64,000 nt of DNA from Berberis thunbergii (lineage: Eukaryota > Streptophyta > Magnoliopsida > Ranunculales > Berberidaceae): assembly GCA_003290165.1 (NCBI GenBank), contig QNQO01000546.1:186001-250000 (forward strand), in the 5' to 3' direction. The notes under the pieces are model-generated. The model did not search any database, was not told where the DNA came from, and saw nothing but the letters and a program-made list of their open reading frames with translations. How positions within the stretch are numbered: the first letter of the stretch is position 1; the number at the start of each line of letters is the position of its first letter. The position numbers and the translations under genes are program-made. This document shows positions 11,091-22,716 of the stretch, in pieces.

Positions 11091-12042
11091 CGCCCACAAA
11101 TTCCTACTCCACTAATAAAATGTTAAGAAGTTTTAGGAAGAAAAGGATAGTGCAAAGTGAAATACAAAGTCCAAGGTATTTTAGAAAAAAAAAGTTGTGA
11201 AAAAAAGAGGTTCTGAAGAAGGAAACAAATAAAAAAGAGGTTGTGAATAAAGGAAAATAAAATAAAGTGATTGATGAGACCCTACATTTTCAGAAACATC
11301 TTTTTACTTACCATCTACCCTACTCTTCCTCGTAAAAAAATCAAGCTGATTCATTTTTTCCTTAGAGAAGTCATAATTAACCTTATGGTAAGAAGTTGAG
11401 AGTAGATGAGAAGGCACTATGGTGGGTAACTCGACATTCTTGCAAGTGATCAACATTCCTTCCATAAGACTATTATTCTCTTTCATGTCTGTTTATTCGT
11501 ATGAGCATGTGAGAAGTTTGAATTTTTGCATTATTCTTTTCCTCACATGCATGAGAGAAAAATATTTTACCCAAACTCAGAGAAATTAACTGGCGAGTTT
11601 TGAAGTCAAAACGACTATTCCCAAGGTGGATTAGGATATACAATACTTTGACATGAAAAGTTGCATTTGTTGGTTATTCACACACACACACACACACCTT
11701 GTTCCAAAGTTGGTAACTTGTTATGTGCATTTTAGTAACTAGTTACATATGTCTCTTGTCCTTTATGTGGTTTAATAATAAGTATATTTTCTGAGAAAAA
11801 TAGGGGACACATCAATTTTGTTGAAAAAAAATGTTTGTGGGTGTCATCTTGGATAACCCCAGGAGGCTAAAATTCCTCCTTTAGTGTTATGCTAGAGGTT
11901 TAAGGCGTTGTTGCATAGTGTAAAGGCAATTGAGTTATACCAGCAAAAGTGGCATTGATTTCTTTGAGAAGTTTAGGACAAATAAAAATATTTTGTTTTG
12001 TGTTCTTATCTAGAGGACTAACAAAAGGTTGTTTGAGAGTGG
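11091..12042 (+). other. Athila 3' untranslated region
   Basis: This is non-coding, A-rich sequence between integrase and the presumed 3' LTR. It contains a (CA)n run at 11,679-11,698. I see no protein similarity in it. Confidence 0.5.
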
Positions 12043-13180
12043 TGTGATAAGCACTAAAAACATCAATTTTTACATCCCTAAATACACAATTGTTAAGTCC
12101 AATTATTGAATAAAAATATATCATTACGTGTATTTTGTATATTTTGTAGGAATTCAATCACTTAACTCAAATCATGCACAAAGTGGCACAATAAGGCTAA
12201 ATTCAACAACTAGAAGGCTCATTTGGAATTCACAAGCATTAATAATGACTAAAGAATTTCAATCCCAAGACCCATGAAGTCAAGCCCACAAAGCATCAAC
12301 AACTACGAATCTCGAGAAAATCAACAAGAAGATTTGGACATCCACATGACCAACTTTATCATAAGAAAAAATCTCTACAAGACACGTTTACGTATTCAAC
12401 TCCAACATATTTTCTCATTTTACTCCAACACCTTTCCTTATTCAACTCCAACATATTCCCTTATTTTACTCAGCCATGTTTCCTTGTTTCACTCAACCAT
12501 GTTTTCTTATTTACTCAAACCCTTTTTACCTATAAAAACCCCATACATGGAGTTCATAAAGGGGAATAGCTTTTCTCAGAGAGTTTTTTTTTTGTTGTAG
12601 TTATTGACTTTAGATTTATGCTTGGTAGAGAAGTGCATGTACTACTTTTCAACATTTTAATTTTTCCATTGAAGTAGAAGTAAGTTCTATTTTTGTTTCT
12701 TTTTCTCAATTGTTTCTTTTTCTCCTTTAACTTTTAGTTTTTTCTCACTATTCATGGAGAGCTAATCTCCCATCTCAAGGGGAAGAAATTAAGCCCCATG
12801 AAGATATAATTATTGTGTTTCATTTAGAAAGTAAAGTAGGACAATGAATTGTAAGAAGTACTTTGAAAGAAAACTTTATTTGTTAAATGAATAATGATTT
12901 TGATTTGAAAGAATAAATTATTTCAATGTCTTTTAGGATTTTTCCAATGAAACACATAATTGAAATTCAATGATGTTTTAGAAATAAAACAATCGATTTG
13001 GTTAAAGTTTGAGGAAAATGAAAAGACCTTTACTTCTTTAATCTTATAACTCAAGTCATGTAGGTTGAAAATTCATGTGATTTGAGTATTTTTGGAGAAA
13101 CTGAAATTACATTCTACAATTATTATGTTGGAATGGGGTGATTCTCATACCCTTGAGATTACTCTATATTCATTTTTTTT
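12043..13180 (+). repeat. Probable Athila 3' LTR with TATA box
   Basis: The sequence begins tgtgataagcactaaaaac after a purine-rich stretch (gtttgagagtgg). It has a good TATA box, TATAAAAACC, at 12,531-12,540, about 490 bp in. Start, promoter position and place after pol fit an Athila 3' LTR. The far end near 13,180 is only approximate and no target duplication can be checked, because the element's 5' end is elsewhere. Confidence 0.5.
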
Positions 13181-14687
13181 ATAATATAATATTTTGTTTT
13201 GAAATCATATCATCTATCAACATCTCACCATCCATAATTTTGCTCTTCTCTTTATTCTCTAAATTGAAATTCAAATATTGTCTTCTGATCAAAGTGAAAT
13301 AGTTGATAACCCCTACTTCCACCATGCATTGTTGAAGTGTATTGTAGGTTGAAGGAAAATAAATAAAAAATTTCTTTGATTGATGTCGAAAATCATGCAA
13401 TGACATTAATGTCAGTTTTTGGCATCAAATAAGCCACTTTTGTGTTTTCTTTGGTTTTTGTATGGATAGTGTTTGTGGTTCGGTTTTAAATTAAAGGGTA
13501 AAAGTGTAAAAATAAAACCCAAAAGAGGCGCCCAAACAAGGCTTCCTAGACTTACTCTTGCTGGATTGAAGTTGGTTCGAAGCTTAGTGACGTTTGGAGC
13601 AAAGAATCTAGCAGTTTCCAGGTGAGTATAACTTTTATCTGGCTCTGATCTTGTTCTTTTAGCTTGCATGTTAGTGTGAATCATGAATTCTGTATAATTC
13701 TTGGTGTTTATGAATAAATTGTTGGCAATTTGGTACATGCAAACTGAGCCCGATCCTACATGTATCGATTCAGTTCATGGGCAAGAGTTTCATTGTCAAT
13801 TTGTTGGGTTTTAACTACCATCATATAATCAGGATAGATTTTCCCATTGTTAAGCATAAATTTTGTCAATGTTGTTGCATGTTTTGGTTAGCAATTATGA
13901 TGGGATTACATGGAAAATGAATTGATAGGTCTGAATGTTTCATCCTCTTTCTTGTTGAGTTATAATTGTGTTATCCTAGTAAGTAGAAGGTGATTTGATG
14001 ATGTAAATTGCCGAGACTTCTCAATTTGAATGATTCTGTATAAACGGAATGTTTTGGTGTAATTTCGAAGCTCAATGAAGTTGCTTTCTGGACTGCATTT
14101 CAATGCTCAACATTTGTTGTGTTTTGGAGCTGAAATTGGGATACAATTTATTGCCCAAATACGGTTGTATTACATTTCGACACCCAAATAGGGTTGTATT
14201 TGGACTATTGTGGAAACTGAAATCAGAGCGTACTGGGTCTGTTATGCGGACAGAAACATGATTATTATGGGACTAGTTTTGCAAGATGAAACTAGGATGT
14301 TTTCAATTGAGTTTAGGTGAGTTGTTTCAGTAGAGTTTGGGATTGTTTCTGGTTGAGTTTTAGGTTGTTTCAATTGAGTTTTGGAGGGTTGTTTTAGTAG
14401 AGTTTGGGGTTGTTTCAGTTCAGTTTAGGAGGGATGTATTAGCAGTGTTTTGAGGATGTTTTTGCTAGTTAAGAGGGTCGAATCAACTGAAGTTAGGGGT
14501 TGTTTTAGGGCTGAACTTTTGTTGCTTTTCGACGCTCAAGTAGGTTTGTTTTCGGTGTTTTTTGATATCCAAACTAGGTTGGTTGGGTTCAGTGAAAAGT
14601 TTTGGCTTAGTTTAAAGGCACGTCGTTGAAGGCCGATGCTATGTCGTGTTGTTGTTTTGTTGCTTGGTTTGCCAAACCCATTTAGTG
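13181..14687. other. Non-coding stretch with a short GTTT-rich repeat
   Basis: No gene is recognised. Between about 14,300 and 14,480 a 35-40-bp motif built on 'gagttt(t)agg(t)tgtttcag' recurs four to five times with drift. The segment from about 13,410 may be the 5' part of the same unit that continues into the 14,688-15,936 repeat. Confidence 0.4.
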
Positions 14688-15936
14688 ATTTTCTTTCAAT
14701 TGTTTTGTTCCCTGGTGCTATTGTGTTGAGCGGATTGGAATGCATGTAGAATGCTTGAAATAATTGTGTTTATTTTGAACACATTTTTTATAGAATTAAA
14801 AAGAGGAATTAACATATTTATCATCTCAATGATCCCTTTGTGCAAATTGTACTTGGTTGCAATTAGGTTCATGAGTTATTTAATTGTCCTAAAACTTATG
14901 AACGTTTATATGAATATGCTTTTGGAATATGATGAATGCGAATTGAATTTGATTCATGAATGGGTCGATAGCGATCTTGGAATTTATGGACACATGAAAT
15001 GATATTAGCCTCCTCTCACGAGGGCTATACTTTAGAAACTCCATTTTATTATTTAAGTTATTGAATGTTGACTTGCATTGATGGTACTTTTCCCACAACA
15101 CCTTGCATTATTGCTATGAATGTTTTTATTCAGATTTACCTTTTAAACTCTAGGAACTACGCCAAAATTTGATTAGGATTAGCATGTGGCCTTGAGAACG
15201 TGGTTGTATCCCCACATCCATAAAATGAACTCCCGCTGGTAGTCGATGTTGATTACTACCTAGCCTTAAGAACTCCCGCTGGTAGTCGATGTTGACCACT
15301 ATCCTACCTTGAGGATGTTTGCGCTTTTATTCGATTGAAGGCTTCCTCGATGCACACTATGACTTGAGATTATTGGTCGCATGATAGATCGTATGTGGCG
15401 ATGTGTATGTCCTAGAGGCGACACATAGCTTGGAAAACATACATGCCCAGAGTGGTATCGATGTGCTATAGAGTCTTATGAATATGCTCGCTCCATGGGT
15501 TCCTCACCGAACAACCCCGTGTTGTTATTGTGTTTGCTGCTAGTGTAGGTTGTACTTGGTATATGTTGTATTAAATGTGCCATTGTGTATTTATGTAAGT
15601 GGATATATAGATTGATACCCTACTAGTAATATTGTGGTTGGTTTCTTATTGCTATGTACATGTTGTGCGCCTTTATTTGGTCTACTCACACCAACATTGT
15701 TGACCCATGTTGTTTTTTTTGGCATGTCAGTGTAGCTCTATCGAGGTGCAGGGGGTGATGTCGCTGGTGGTGGCACCGCAAACGATGTAGCTTGACCTTT
15801 CCTCAGTTCAACCTCTTTGGTTTCATTAAAATAGATAGAGGTTGAGTTTTATTTTGCTTAAGTTTACTTTTGGAATGTAATATACTATGATACAACGATT
15901 GCGCGTGTCAGTTGTATTACCTTAACATTTTGCGGC
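14688..15936. repeat. Copy B of the ~1.25-kb direct repeat
   Basis: This is collinear with positions 1-1,192 (see that entry). It is not interrupted at the point where copy A meets the Tat LTR, so it shows the expected uninterrupted sequence (aacattttgcggctggg). It contains an extra local duplication of the gctggtagtcgatgttga segment near 15,235 and 15,275. Confidence 0.75.
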
Positions 15937-16203
15937 TGGGACGCTTAATACCTATGCTTATTTACTTTAATATTTCCTTTAAAGTTTGTGTAGTTACATA
16001 AGTTGTTTTCTCGACCGAGGCTAGCTAGTATAGATTGTGGCAATAAAAAAAAAAAAAAAAATTTAGGTTTCAATTTTCGGGACATTTAGGTGTATCGAGA
16101 ATCAAGGTGTGGCACATTGCAACTAAGAATTTGCTTGGTATACGGAAAAGTAATGCTTTTGCATTCTTTTACTGGCAATTACATAAAATTTTCACTTGGT
16201 AGA
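15937..16203. other. Continuation of copy B with a poly(A) run
   Basis: No gene is seen. A run of 17 adenines lies near 16,047-16,063. The segment ends at the start of Tat LTR copy 3. Confidence 0.4.
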
Positions 16204-16771
16204 TGATGCAATTGATTTTCCCTCCCTGTTTTGACATTGTTCCTGTTGACCTGCACAAGTAACGCACGAGAGCCACAGACCACCGTGGGGTGGCCGATGG
16301 CACTCCGATGCTAAAGTTAGACAAGGATCTGAAGAAGGTGTAATGTTGTAACAGGGAATTTGTAGCGTACCTTAGCTTACCAATCTCATGTCTTATTTAT
16401 AGTGCAAAAAGTCTTGGTTCAACCAGATCATTATAGGCATAGTTTAGGAAGGAGATCTTTGTGGAGATCCTCTCTAAATAAAAGTCGTGTTGTAGGAGGG
16501 AAGTTTCCAGTTAGTTCTGCACTTCTAGATATGTGGGAGATAGTTCCCAATCCAAAAGCAATTCGTAAAAGGGATGTGTGGAAGATACTATGGAGTTTGC
16601 TTCCTTGTTGCAAGCAAAGAGTAGTTGTAGTTGCCTGTTTGAGGGTAATCCTCGAGATACTTGCCAAAAGAGGGCTGGATCTATGTCAGGCCAATGCTTG
16701 GGCCCGTAGCTCCTCGAGATCATCATGAAACGTGTTTGACTCAGAAGTGTGACCATTTTTATGTATTGTCA
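16204..16771 (-). repeat. Tat-lineage LTR, copy 3 (3' LTR of assembly 2)
   Basis: This matches the other Tat LTRs and most closely copy 4 at 30,113 (both share 'tagtgcaa(g)aagtcttgg' after the TATA region). It is 568 bp because of internal deletions of about 110 bp. It ends at TGTCA next to a purine tract on the minus strand. The TATA motif is present near 16,391. Confidence 0.85.
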
Positions 16772-16795
16772 GCTACTCCCTCCAAGTTAGTGGAT
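16772..16795 (-). other. Polypurine tract of Tat assembly 2
   Basis: The plus strand gctactccctccaagttag mirrors the tract at 1,873 and directly abuts LTR copy 3. It marks the 3' end of the minus-strand internal region. Confidence 0.65.
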
Positions 16796-16933
16796 CGTCA
16801 CATCGGTTCGCTAAGTCATCTCTTGAAGGATGCAACGCTCATGATTATTGAGTCTGAATCGTTGCTTGAGCCACACGCTGCATTAATTGGGCATGCGTTG
16901 GTTCGGCAAAAAATGAAGCGAGAACCTATCCTC

Positions 16934-16940
16934 TATATAG
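16934..16940 (+). promoter_or_regulatory. TATA box for the antisense ORF
   Basis: CTCTATATAGG lies on the plus strand about 85 bp upstream of the ATG at 17,022. A comparable TATATAA lies at 21,347 upstream of the related degenerate ORF. This suggests that the antisense ORF has a promoter of its own, separate from the LTR. Confidence 0.5.
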
Positions 16941-17021
16941 GTCATCTATAATGTTGAAACTGACTCTTCTGGTTTACTTGCTTTTGAAGATATTGTTCTG
17001 AAAGGTTCGTTCGTCTTCTTC

Positions 17022-19518
17022 ATGGCTAGAGAAAACCTTCTTGATGATGTTGTTCTGGCTAAGGGCCTAGAGATTTTTGAAGACAGGTTGTTGTCCAAAC
17101 CTTATCTCGCTGAAATCCGTACAAAGTTTGGAGTTCCTGAAGACTTACCGTTGTACCTTCTGACGGGCGACAAGACGCCAATGTTGTCTCTGTCCGATTT
17201 CATCTATTTACATCAAGGAATGCTTCAAACTGGAGTGCGTTTCCCGGTTCTGGACATGATTTGAGAGTTCTTGGAGTTATTGGGGATTCCTCCGGCTCAG
17301 TTGGGACCCAACGGATACAGGATGATTCTCATGATTCTGCTTAGTGCTAAGGAGGTCGGCGTTAGTGTGACCCCGCAGGTGATTCAGTTGTTGACCACTC
17401 CTCGACTGCAGAGCAATGCTGTTTGCAAGATGAAGTTACCGAAATGCTTCGTTAATCTGCCAGATGATTTCAAGTTCTGGCAGAAGTATTTCTTTCTCGC
17501 CCCTGCTGATTTGAATTATTTCCGATGCAAGGGTCGTTCGCTTGAGTGACAGTTCAGGCCGTTTCGTAAGTTCAACTCATTTCCTGTGACTATGATGTGT
17601 TTGATAGCGGGCTGAGTGATTATTGCTTGTGTTATCTTGTAGGAAGGTTTTATACTATTCTCCTTACCTTAGAGAAGCAAACCACTATGGAAATATTTCG
17701 CGTCATGGAAAAAAAGGAGGAGGTTGATATCATAATAGTTTCCAGTTTCATCCCTAGTGGGCTGTGGGACAATTGGCACGTCGCCCCCACTCTGTATCGA
17801 GAGTCACACATTAAGTTGGAAGATGGGGCCCTTCCAGGAAGAGGAAGGCTGCTAGGGCCAATACTCACATCTTGTTTGATGCGGATGATCCATCTAAGGC
17901 GCTTGCTTCCTTTGTGAGGAAGAAGCATTGCGTTAAGACTGGGCTGTCATCGGCATGACCCGCTTTGGTAAGAGGGAAGTGCGAGTCCGCTAGGCCTGTT
18001 GAGGAGGAGACTAATGTTCCTAGCTTGGGGAAAGGTTATCTGCGGTTGGCAAGAGTTGCTAACGGGCCAAACCTAAGTGACGAACAAGTTGAGGCTTTGA
18101 ATGACTGTCTGATGCGAGTTGCAATGGCGGCTTCTACTGGCCCTGATTCGCGTGGGGCCGCTCTGGTAGAGGGCTTTGTTGAATATTCGCATGAGGTGGT
18201 GGAATCTGATCACCCCACCGATGACTCGCCTAAAAGTGGTTATAATATCGGCCTTGTCTCCTATAGTCCACATTGTTCACCATCTCATTATAGGCCACAG
18301 CTAGAACTGTTGGAAGGTCCTTTGGATTCTTCGGTCCCTCATCTGACTCTAGATCATGTTGAGTTGTCTCGCAATAAAGGGTCGATCGTTCTTGACAAGG
18401 GAAAAGCCACTGAAAAGAATCTGAGGACCGTAAAGGACAGCACTGGCATAATTTCTAATAAGGGGAAGTTTCATCCTGATGCACAGATAAGTCTGTTCGC
18501 ATCAGACTTGGTGAAGATGAGCTCACATGTCTGGCACCAAGAGGTGGATGTTGTATGCTTCAAGAAAGCATATAAGCAGGCGACACAGTTGGCTGGTGGA
18601 CCACTCTCCAAAACCCGAGGAGGATATGCTGGAAGAGCGTGTGGACATGGGTTTGAAGTATCTTATGCTGGGTATGTCTCATATGAGCCACGCGGTCGTT
18701 GCTGGGACGGAAGTAGAGGTGGCTCTGGAGAGAGTATATACTTTGGAGCGTATCTTCTCGCACGTGCAGACGCTGTATTTTGACGTGCTCCGTGAAATTG
18801 AGCTACTTAATAAGCAGGCCTAAAAGATGCAATTAGATCAATCAATTGTGGTCGCTGAGGCTCAAAGGGCTCGTCTGGAGGACCTTGAGCGTAGTCTGAC
18901 TGAGGCGGTGTCCAAGAGGGACAGACTTAGGCAGAAGTTGAGCCGGCTCCGCCTAGAGGCCGATGTTGCACAGGAAACTACGGCTAAGGCGCATTCTGAG
19001 CTGCAGTCTTTTGCTGAAAAGAGTGCTTCGAAGGAAGCTGACTGGGCTGCTGAAAAGCAACAGTTGGAATCTGATGTGAAGTTCTATGCTCGAGAGGCGA
19101 GTAAGCCAATGAACAACTCGAACAGGGATGACATGAACTCGGTGTTGTGAAGAGCAGTTTGGCCACAGAGCAGTCTCAGGTCGATGAGCTAACTGGCAAG
19201 TTGGAGCTACTAGAGCGTAACTTTATTGATGGAAAGGTGCGAGAGGAAGAGCTTCTCCAAGAACAAGGCAAATGTGAGTTCTCCTGGGTTGTTCATGGTC
19301 GGCTGAAACTGTTGGCACTGATGAAAGAGGAGCATCCGCAGTGGGATCTTAGCCGTTACTAGAAGATGTCATATGTGGACTTGTCTGTTACCTTTGAGTC
19401 ATCGGGCGAGGAGGACAGTTTGATCCCTAACGTCCAGGTTGAAGTGCGTATAGATGCAACTTCTTCCCTTGTTCCTCCTAGGCTTAGCTCTTCCATTTAT
19501 GTACCTTCTCCTTATTAG
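17022..19518 (+). pseudogene. Antisense ORF of Tat element 2, Transposase_28-type plus coiled coil
   Basis: The start at 17,022 (MARENLLDDVVLAKGLEIF) follows a TATA box. The N-terminal third (to about 17,560) contains FGVPEDLPLYLLT, FPVLDMI, FLELLGIPPAQLGPNGYRM and LPDDFKFWQKYFFL. This is the pattern of the 'putative gypsy-type transposon' family (Pfam Transposase_28). A probable intron follows (GTAAGT near 17,566, AG near 17,642). The C-terminal half (17,965-19,518) is acidic and then coiled-coil, and ends like the ORF at 2,066-3,022. Stops at 17,262 and 17,547 are TGA, and frameshifts lie near 18,700 and 19,140. The name 'transposase' is historical: no DDE core is visible. The ORF is antisense to gag-pol, between pol and the 3' LTR, as in other Tat elements. 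Its function is unknown. Confidence 0.82.
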
Positions 19519-20045
19519 GAGCAAACTTTGTGTGCTTGTACACCTTTTGTCTTGACCATTAATGAAAATAATATTCTTCGTTTCATACTTGGCGTCTCTA
19601 TTGCATGTTTTTCATTTTGCCTTATCGTCTTATTCTGGCATAGGCTGGTTGAAACTATAATACATTGTCTAGTTTGTTTGTGGCAGAGAGCTTGATCGCT
19701 TTGTATTGTGAATGACTCGAGGTCATTACTGCGTAATTATGTCCGATAGTGGGCATGTTGCGAATAGTTTAACTGGGGGTTGAGTCACCCGAGTTGTGTC
19801 ATCTCCCATAGGTAAGCTGCTTGAGCTTTTTCTTGTTTGTTTGACTGGTCGACTATAGCTGTTGTCGTGGGCAAGCTGTGGTGGCCGAAAGTACGTGTCA
19901 GAGCGTTCGCACCGACTCAGCTAAGTTCATATTTGTGTCCGTTGTCCTGGGCAAGGGCGGAGGTCGTGTGGAGATCTGTTTGAGATTTTCACCTTCCGAA
20001 TCATTTATGAATGAGTAGAGTGGTCGATAGATTCAGGGAGTAAAT
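19519..20045 (+). other. 3' tail of antisense ORF and spacer
   Basis: After the stop the plus strand carries AATGAAAATAATATT near 19,561, a plausible poly(A) signal region like that after the ORF at 2,066-3,022. The rest up to 20,045 is spacer with degenerate repeat motifs and no ORF. Confidence 0.4.
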
Positions 20046-20680
20046 GTTTGGCAACCAAGCTGAAGAGCAATAGTCACATGGCAAGCCTTCAAAATCAATT
20101 CGGGACTGACTAGGCTCCGCCTTCTGAATTATTTATGACCGAGCAAAGCGATCGACAAATTCTAGGAGTAAAGGTTTGGCGACCATGCTAAAGAGCGGTA
20201 GTCACGTGGCAAGCCATCAGAATTAGTTCGAGACTGACTAGGCTCCCACCTTTCGAATCGTCGACACCCTCCCCGTGCAATGTTGGCTACGTATTCGAGA
20301 GGGGTTTGGCGACCATGCTGAAGAGCAGTGGCCCCGTGGCAAGCCATCAAGATCAATTTAGGACTGACTAGGCTCTCATCATCCAAATTATATACACTTA
20401 AGTGCACCAAGCTACAAATTTGGGAGTTTTTTGGCTACCACGCTGAAAAACAATGGTCCTGTGGTAAGCCATCTGAATCAGTTCGGGACTAACTAAGCTC
20501 CCATCTTCTAAACTATCTACACCCTCTCAATGGGGGCTACAAGTCTAGGGTTGGTGATTTGGTAGCCATGCTGAAGAGCAGTGGTCTTGTGGCGAGCCGT
20601 CGAAATCAGTTTGGGGCTAACTAGGCTCCCACCTTCCAGACTATCTACACCCTCGCAGTGGGGGCTAAAGTCCAGGGTTC
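20046..20680. repeat. 127-bp tandem repeat, about five units
   Basis: The motif gtttggcgaccatgctgaagagc recurs, with drift, at about 20,046, 20,174, 20,304, 20,429 and 20,556. Spacing is 125-130 bp. Each unit also has 'gtggcaagccatc' and 'gactgactaggctcccacc'. It occupies the same place in its element as the 177-bp array does in assembly 1. Confidence 0.85.
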
Positions 20681-20689
20681 AATCAAAAG

Positions 20690-20935
20690 CTTTCATTGCT
20701 GGTTGTCACAAGCTAGGCTTACCTGATTAGGTTCGGCAAACACTGACCGCGAATGGGGCAGTAATCCCGAGCAAGTTGTCGTCACAAGCGTGGTAGCACT
20801 GATTAGACTCCCACTTCTTAAATCGTCGATGCATCCACTAAGCAGACTAGGTGTCGGGGTGAACCAGAAGCTATCGTCATCAGTGTTGGCTGACAAAGCT
20901 TGCTCGGCTTGACAAGAGGTTCTGCCTGTTGAGGG
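20690..20935. repeat. Single monomer of the 177-bp repeat type
   Basis: This segment carries the marks of the 3,401-4,460 array: 'gcttacctgattaggttcggc', 'gtaatcccgagcaagttgtcgtc' and 'actgattagactcccacttct', then 'accagaagctatcgtcatcag'. It shows that the two Tat assemblies share an ancestral repeat, tandemised in one and near-single in the other. Confidence 0.7.
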
Positions 20936-21019
20936 GTGTGCGAACCAAGTAATTCATGTTGTGGATGAAGTTACCTTAACTCAGTGAGTAGTAAAGTCAG
21001 TACGTCAAAGTTGACTAGG

Positions 21020-21188
21020 ATCCTCGAATGCTCGTGCCAAGCATGCGGCAGGGTGCTGCTCGAATAACAGGCTGAGCCCATGGGCCCGTAAAGCTTGGCT
21101 AGGGTTTCCTACGTGGTGCGTTTCATGTATGGCGTAGATCGCGCGATGACACGTGTATGGTGTAAGCTGAGTGACGTTTGAGTATATC
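21020..21188 (-). repeat. Divergent Tat LTR end fragment
   Basis: The segments 'gccaagcatgcggcagg', 'gggcccgtaaagc' and 'gatgacacgtgtatgg' are spaced as in the last 170 bp (plus orientation) of the other Tat LTRs. A purine tract follows on the minus strand at 21,189. It is too different to be the partner of copies 1-4 and probably comes from another subfamily. Confidence 0.55.
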
Positions 21189-21213
21189 GGTTACTCCCCC
21201 TCAATTGATGGGG
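21189..21213 (-). other. Polypurine tract of a third Tat fragment
   Basis: The plus strand reads ggttactccccctcaattga, matching the tracts at 1,873 and 16,772 in sequence and in position next to an LTR end. Confidence 0.5.
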
Positions 21214-21346
21214 TTGCGTGCAGTGCTATTAGTTGATTGACGTGGTCTGCGTAGTTTCCTTGGGAACCGCCGTCTTCCATTTTCCCATACGGCATTCAAC
21301 GCTTGGCAGTTAATGTTGGAGTGCACGTTTGGTGAACCACTATGTC

Positions 21347-22060
21347 TATATAATGGTGTTTTCCAATCGTTGTAGGCACTATATTTTGCTGAGTTTTATT
21401 TCCTACAATGTTCTTGTTTGGAGAATATGTTTTGGATTTTCCAAAGGCCGAGGAAAATGCTTTGGGTTTTCCAAAGACTGAAGTTTAATCTGCATCGCTA
21501 AAGTTTTTGAAAATTCTGACATTTACATCAACCAGGCATGATGATAGTTGCTATTATGCGTGGTCACCTGTTGTGGATGGGCACGTAGTTTATCCGCTGA
21601 GGTCTCGTAATCTCTTCTCATATCACGGAGAAGTAGTGTGGGTACTCTCCCAAGGGAAGGGTTTGTCTTTTATGTGCAGGTGCCTTATCATTGTTCCTGA
21701 ATGTTTGATCTCAGAGATAGCATCCGCATCCCACTTCGTGGTGGCTGCCTCCACCACTTCTCAATTAATACCGTCACCTCCCTTGCGCTGGAAGTCGGCA
21801 TCTGGGTTGAAGGTGGAGTCAGGCATGGCCTGTTGGAGTAGGCCATTGATTCCCAAATGTTCCATTCCTTCTTGCGTGGGAAGGTGTATGCATTCCGAGT
21901 TTACCTGATACTTGTCCCAAGTTTGCGAAGTATGGGAATTGGGTTTGAGTTTTCGCAGGTACTCCTGGTTGTCGATATTGTACCCCCGCAGACCATATTT
22001 GATGGCGGCATTCCGTGGAGCATTCTTTTGCTTGCAGGTAACTCGCCCTAGAATTTTGTG
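21347..22060 (+). pseudogene. Degenerate antisense ORF of the third Tat fragment
   Basis: A TATATAA at 21,347-21,353 is followed by two overlapping short frames (21,507-21,908 and 21,857-22,051). It has the same layout as the antisense ORF at 17,022: LTR end, purine tract, TATA, ORF. The translated pieces (for example LVPSLRSMGIGFEF) are not clearly alignable by eye to Transposase_28, so the identity rests mainly on position. Several frameshifts are needed. Confidence 0.35.
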
Positions 22061-22716
22061 TCGCTTACGGGACCAGACAGTCTAAGAAAGTCCTCACTCC
22101 ATGCTGATTAGCTGCCTGCAGTATGTAGTCTTTTGTATCCGCCTTAGGGCATTCATAGTATGTAGCCTTTTGTATCCGCCTCAAGGTGTTTGTTGTTACA
22201 TCTTTCCAATAATCAATAGAGTTTGTTTATGAAATTCCTATTTTATTTCTTAAATGATTGCGAATCACATAAGTCTCTTAAGAACTCTAAACTCAATATT
22301 GACTACGGAAAGAGAAACAAACAACTTAAAGCAAACTAACTGTTGATGGAGATAAACTGATCTTGGCTTCAAAGTGAATTCAGGTTGCTCTCGCGGATTG
22401 TTTAGCAGACTATCGAGGCGTTACATAGGTTTCTGAAAAGTAAACCTTGTAAAGGGGTGGATCTTCGCGCCGACGAAATGTCGGGTGGATGTATTCCTGC
22501 TTGCCATTTCCATTACGACTCGCTGGGCAGAAGAACGACTGCTTCTGTACCACTAGAAAATGGTGTTTCTCCTATATTTTGGCCTTGCATTGGATCAGGC
22601 TACTCTACATGATGTAGCTGAATCTGGGAGCACTCTATCTGTTTCAGTGCTGCATAGTGGCAGCCTTGTGCCTCAGGTTGGTCTCCACATATTGTCATTT
22701 GGAGTGGTTAGCAGTA
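22061..22716. other. Non-coding tail before the solo LTR
   Basis: A pair of direct repeats with 'gtatgtag(t/c)cttttgtatccgcct' at about 22,124 and 22,158 is the only structure seen. Sequence up to 22,716 resumes at 24,744 after the solo LTR is removed. Confidence 0.4.
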
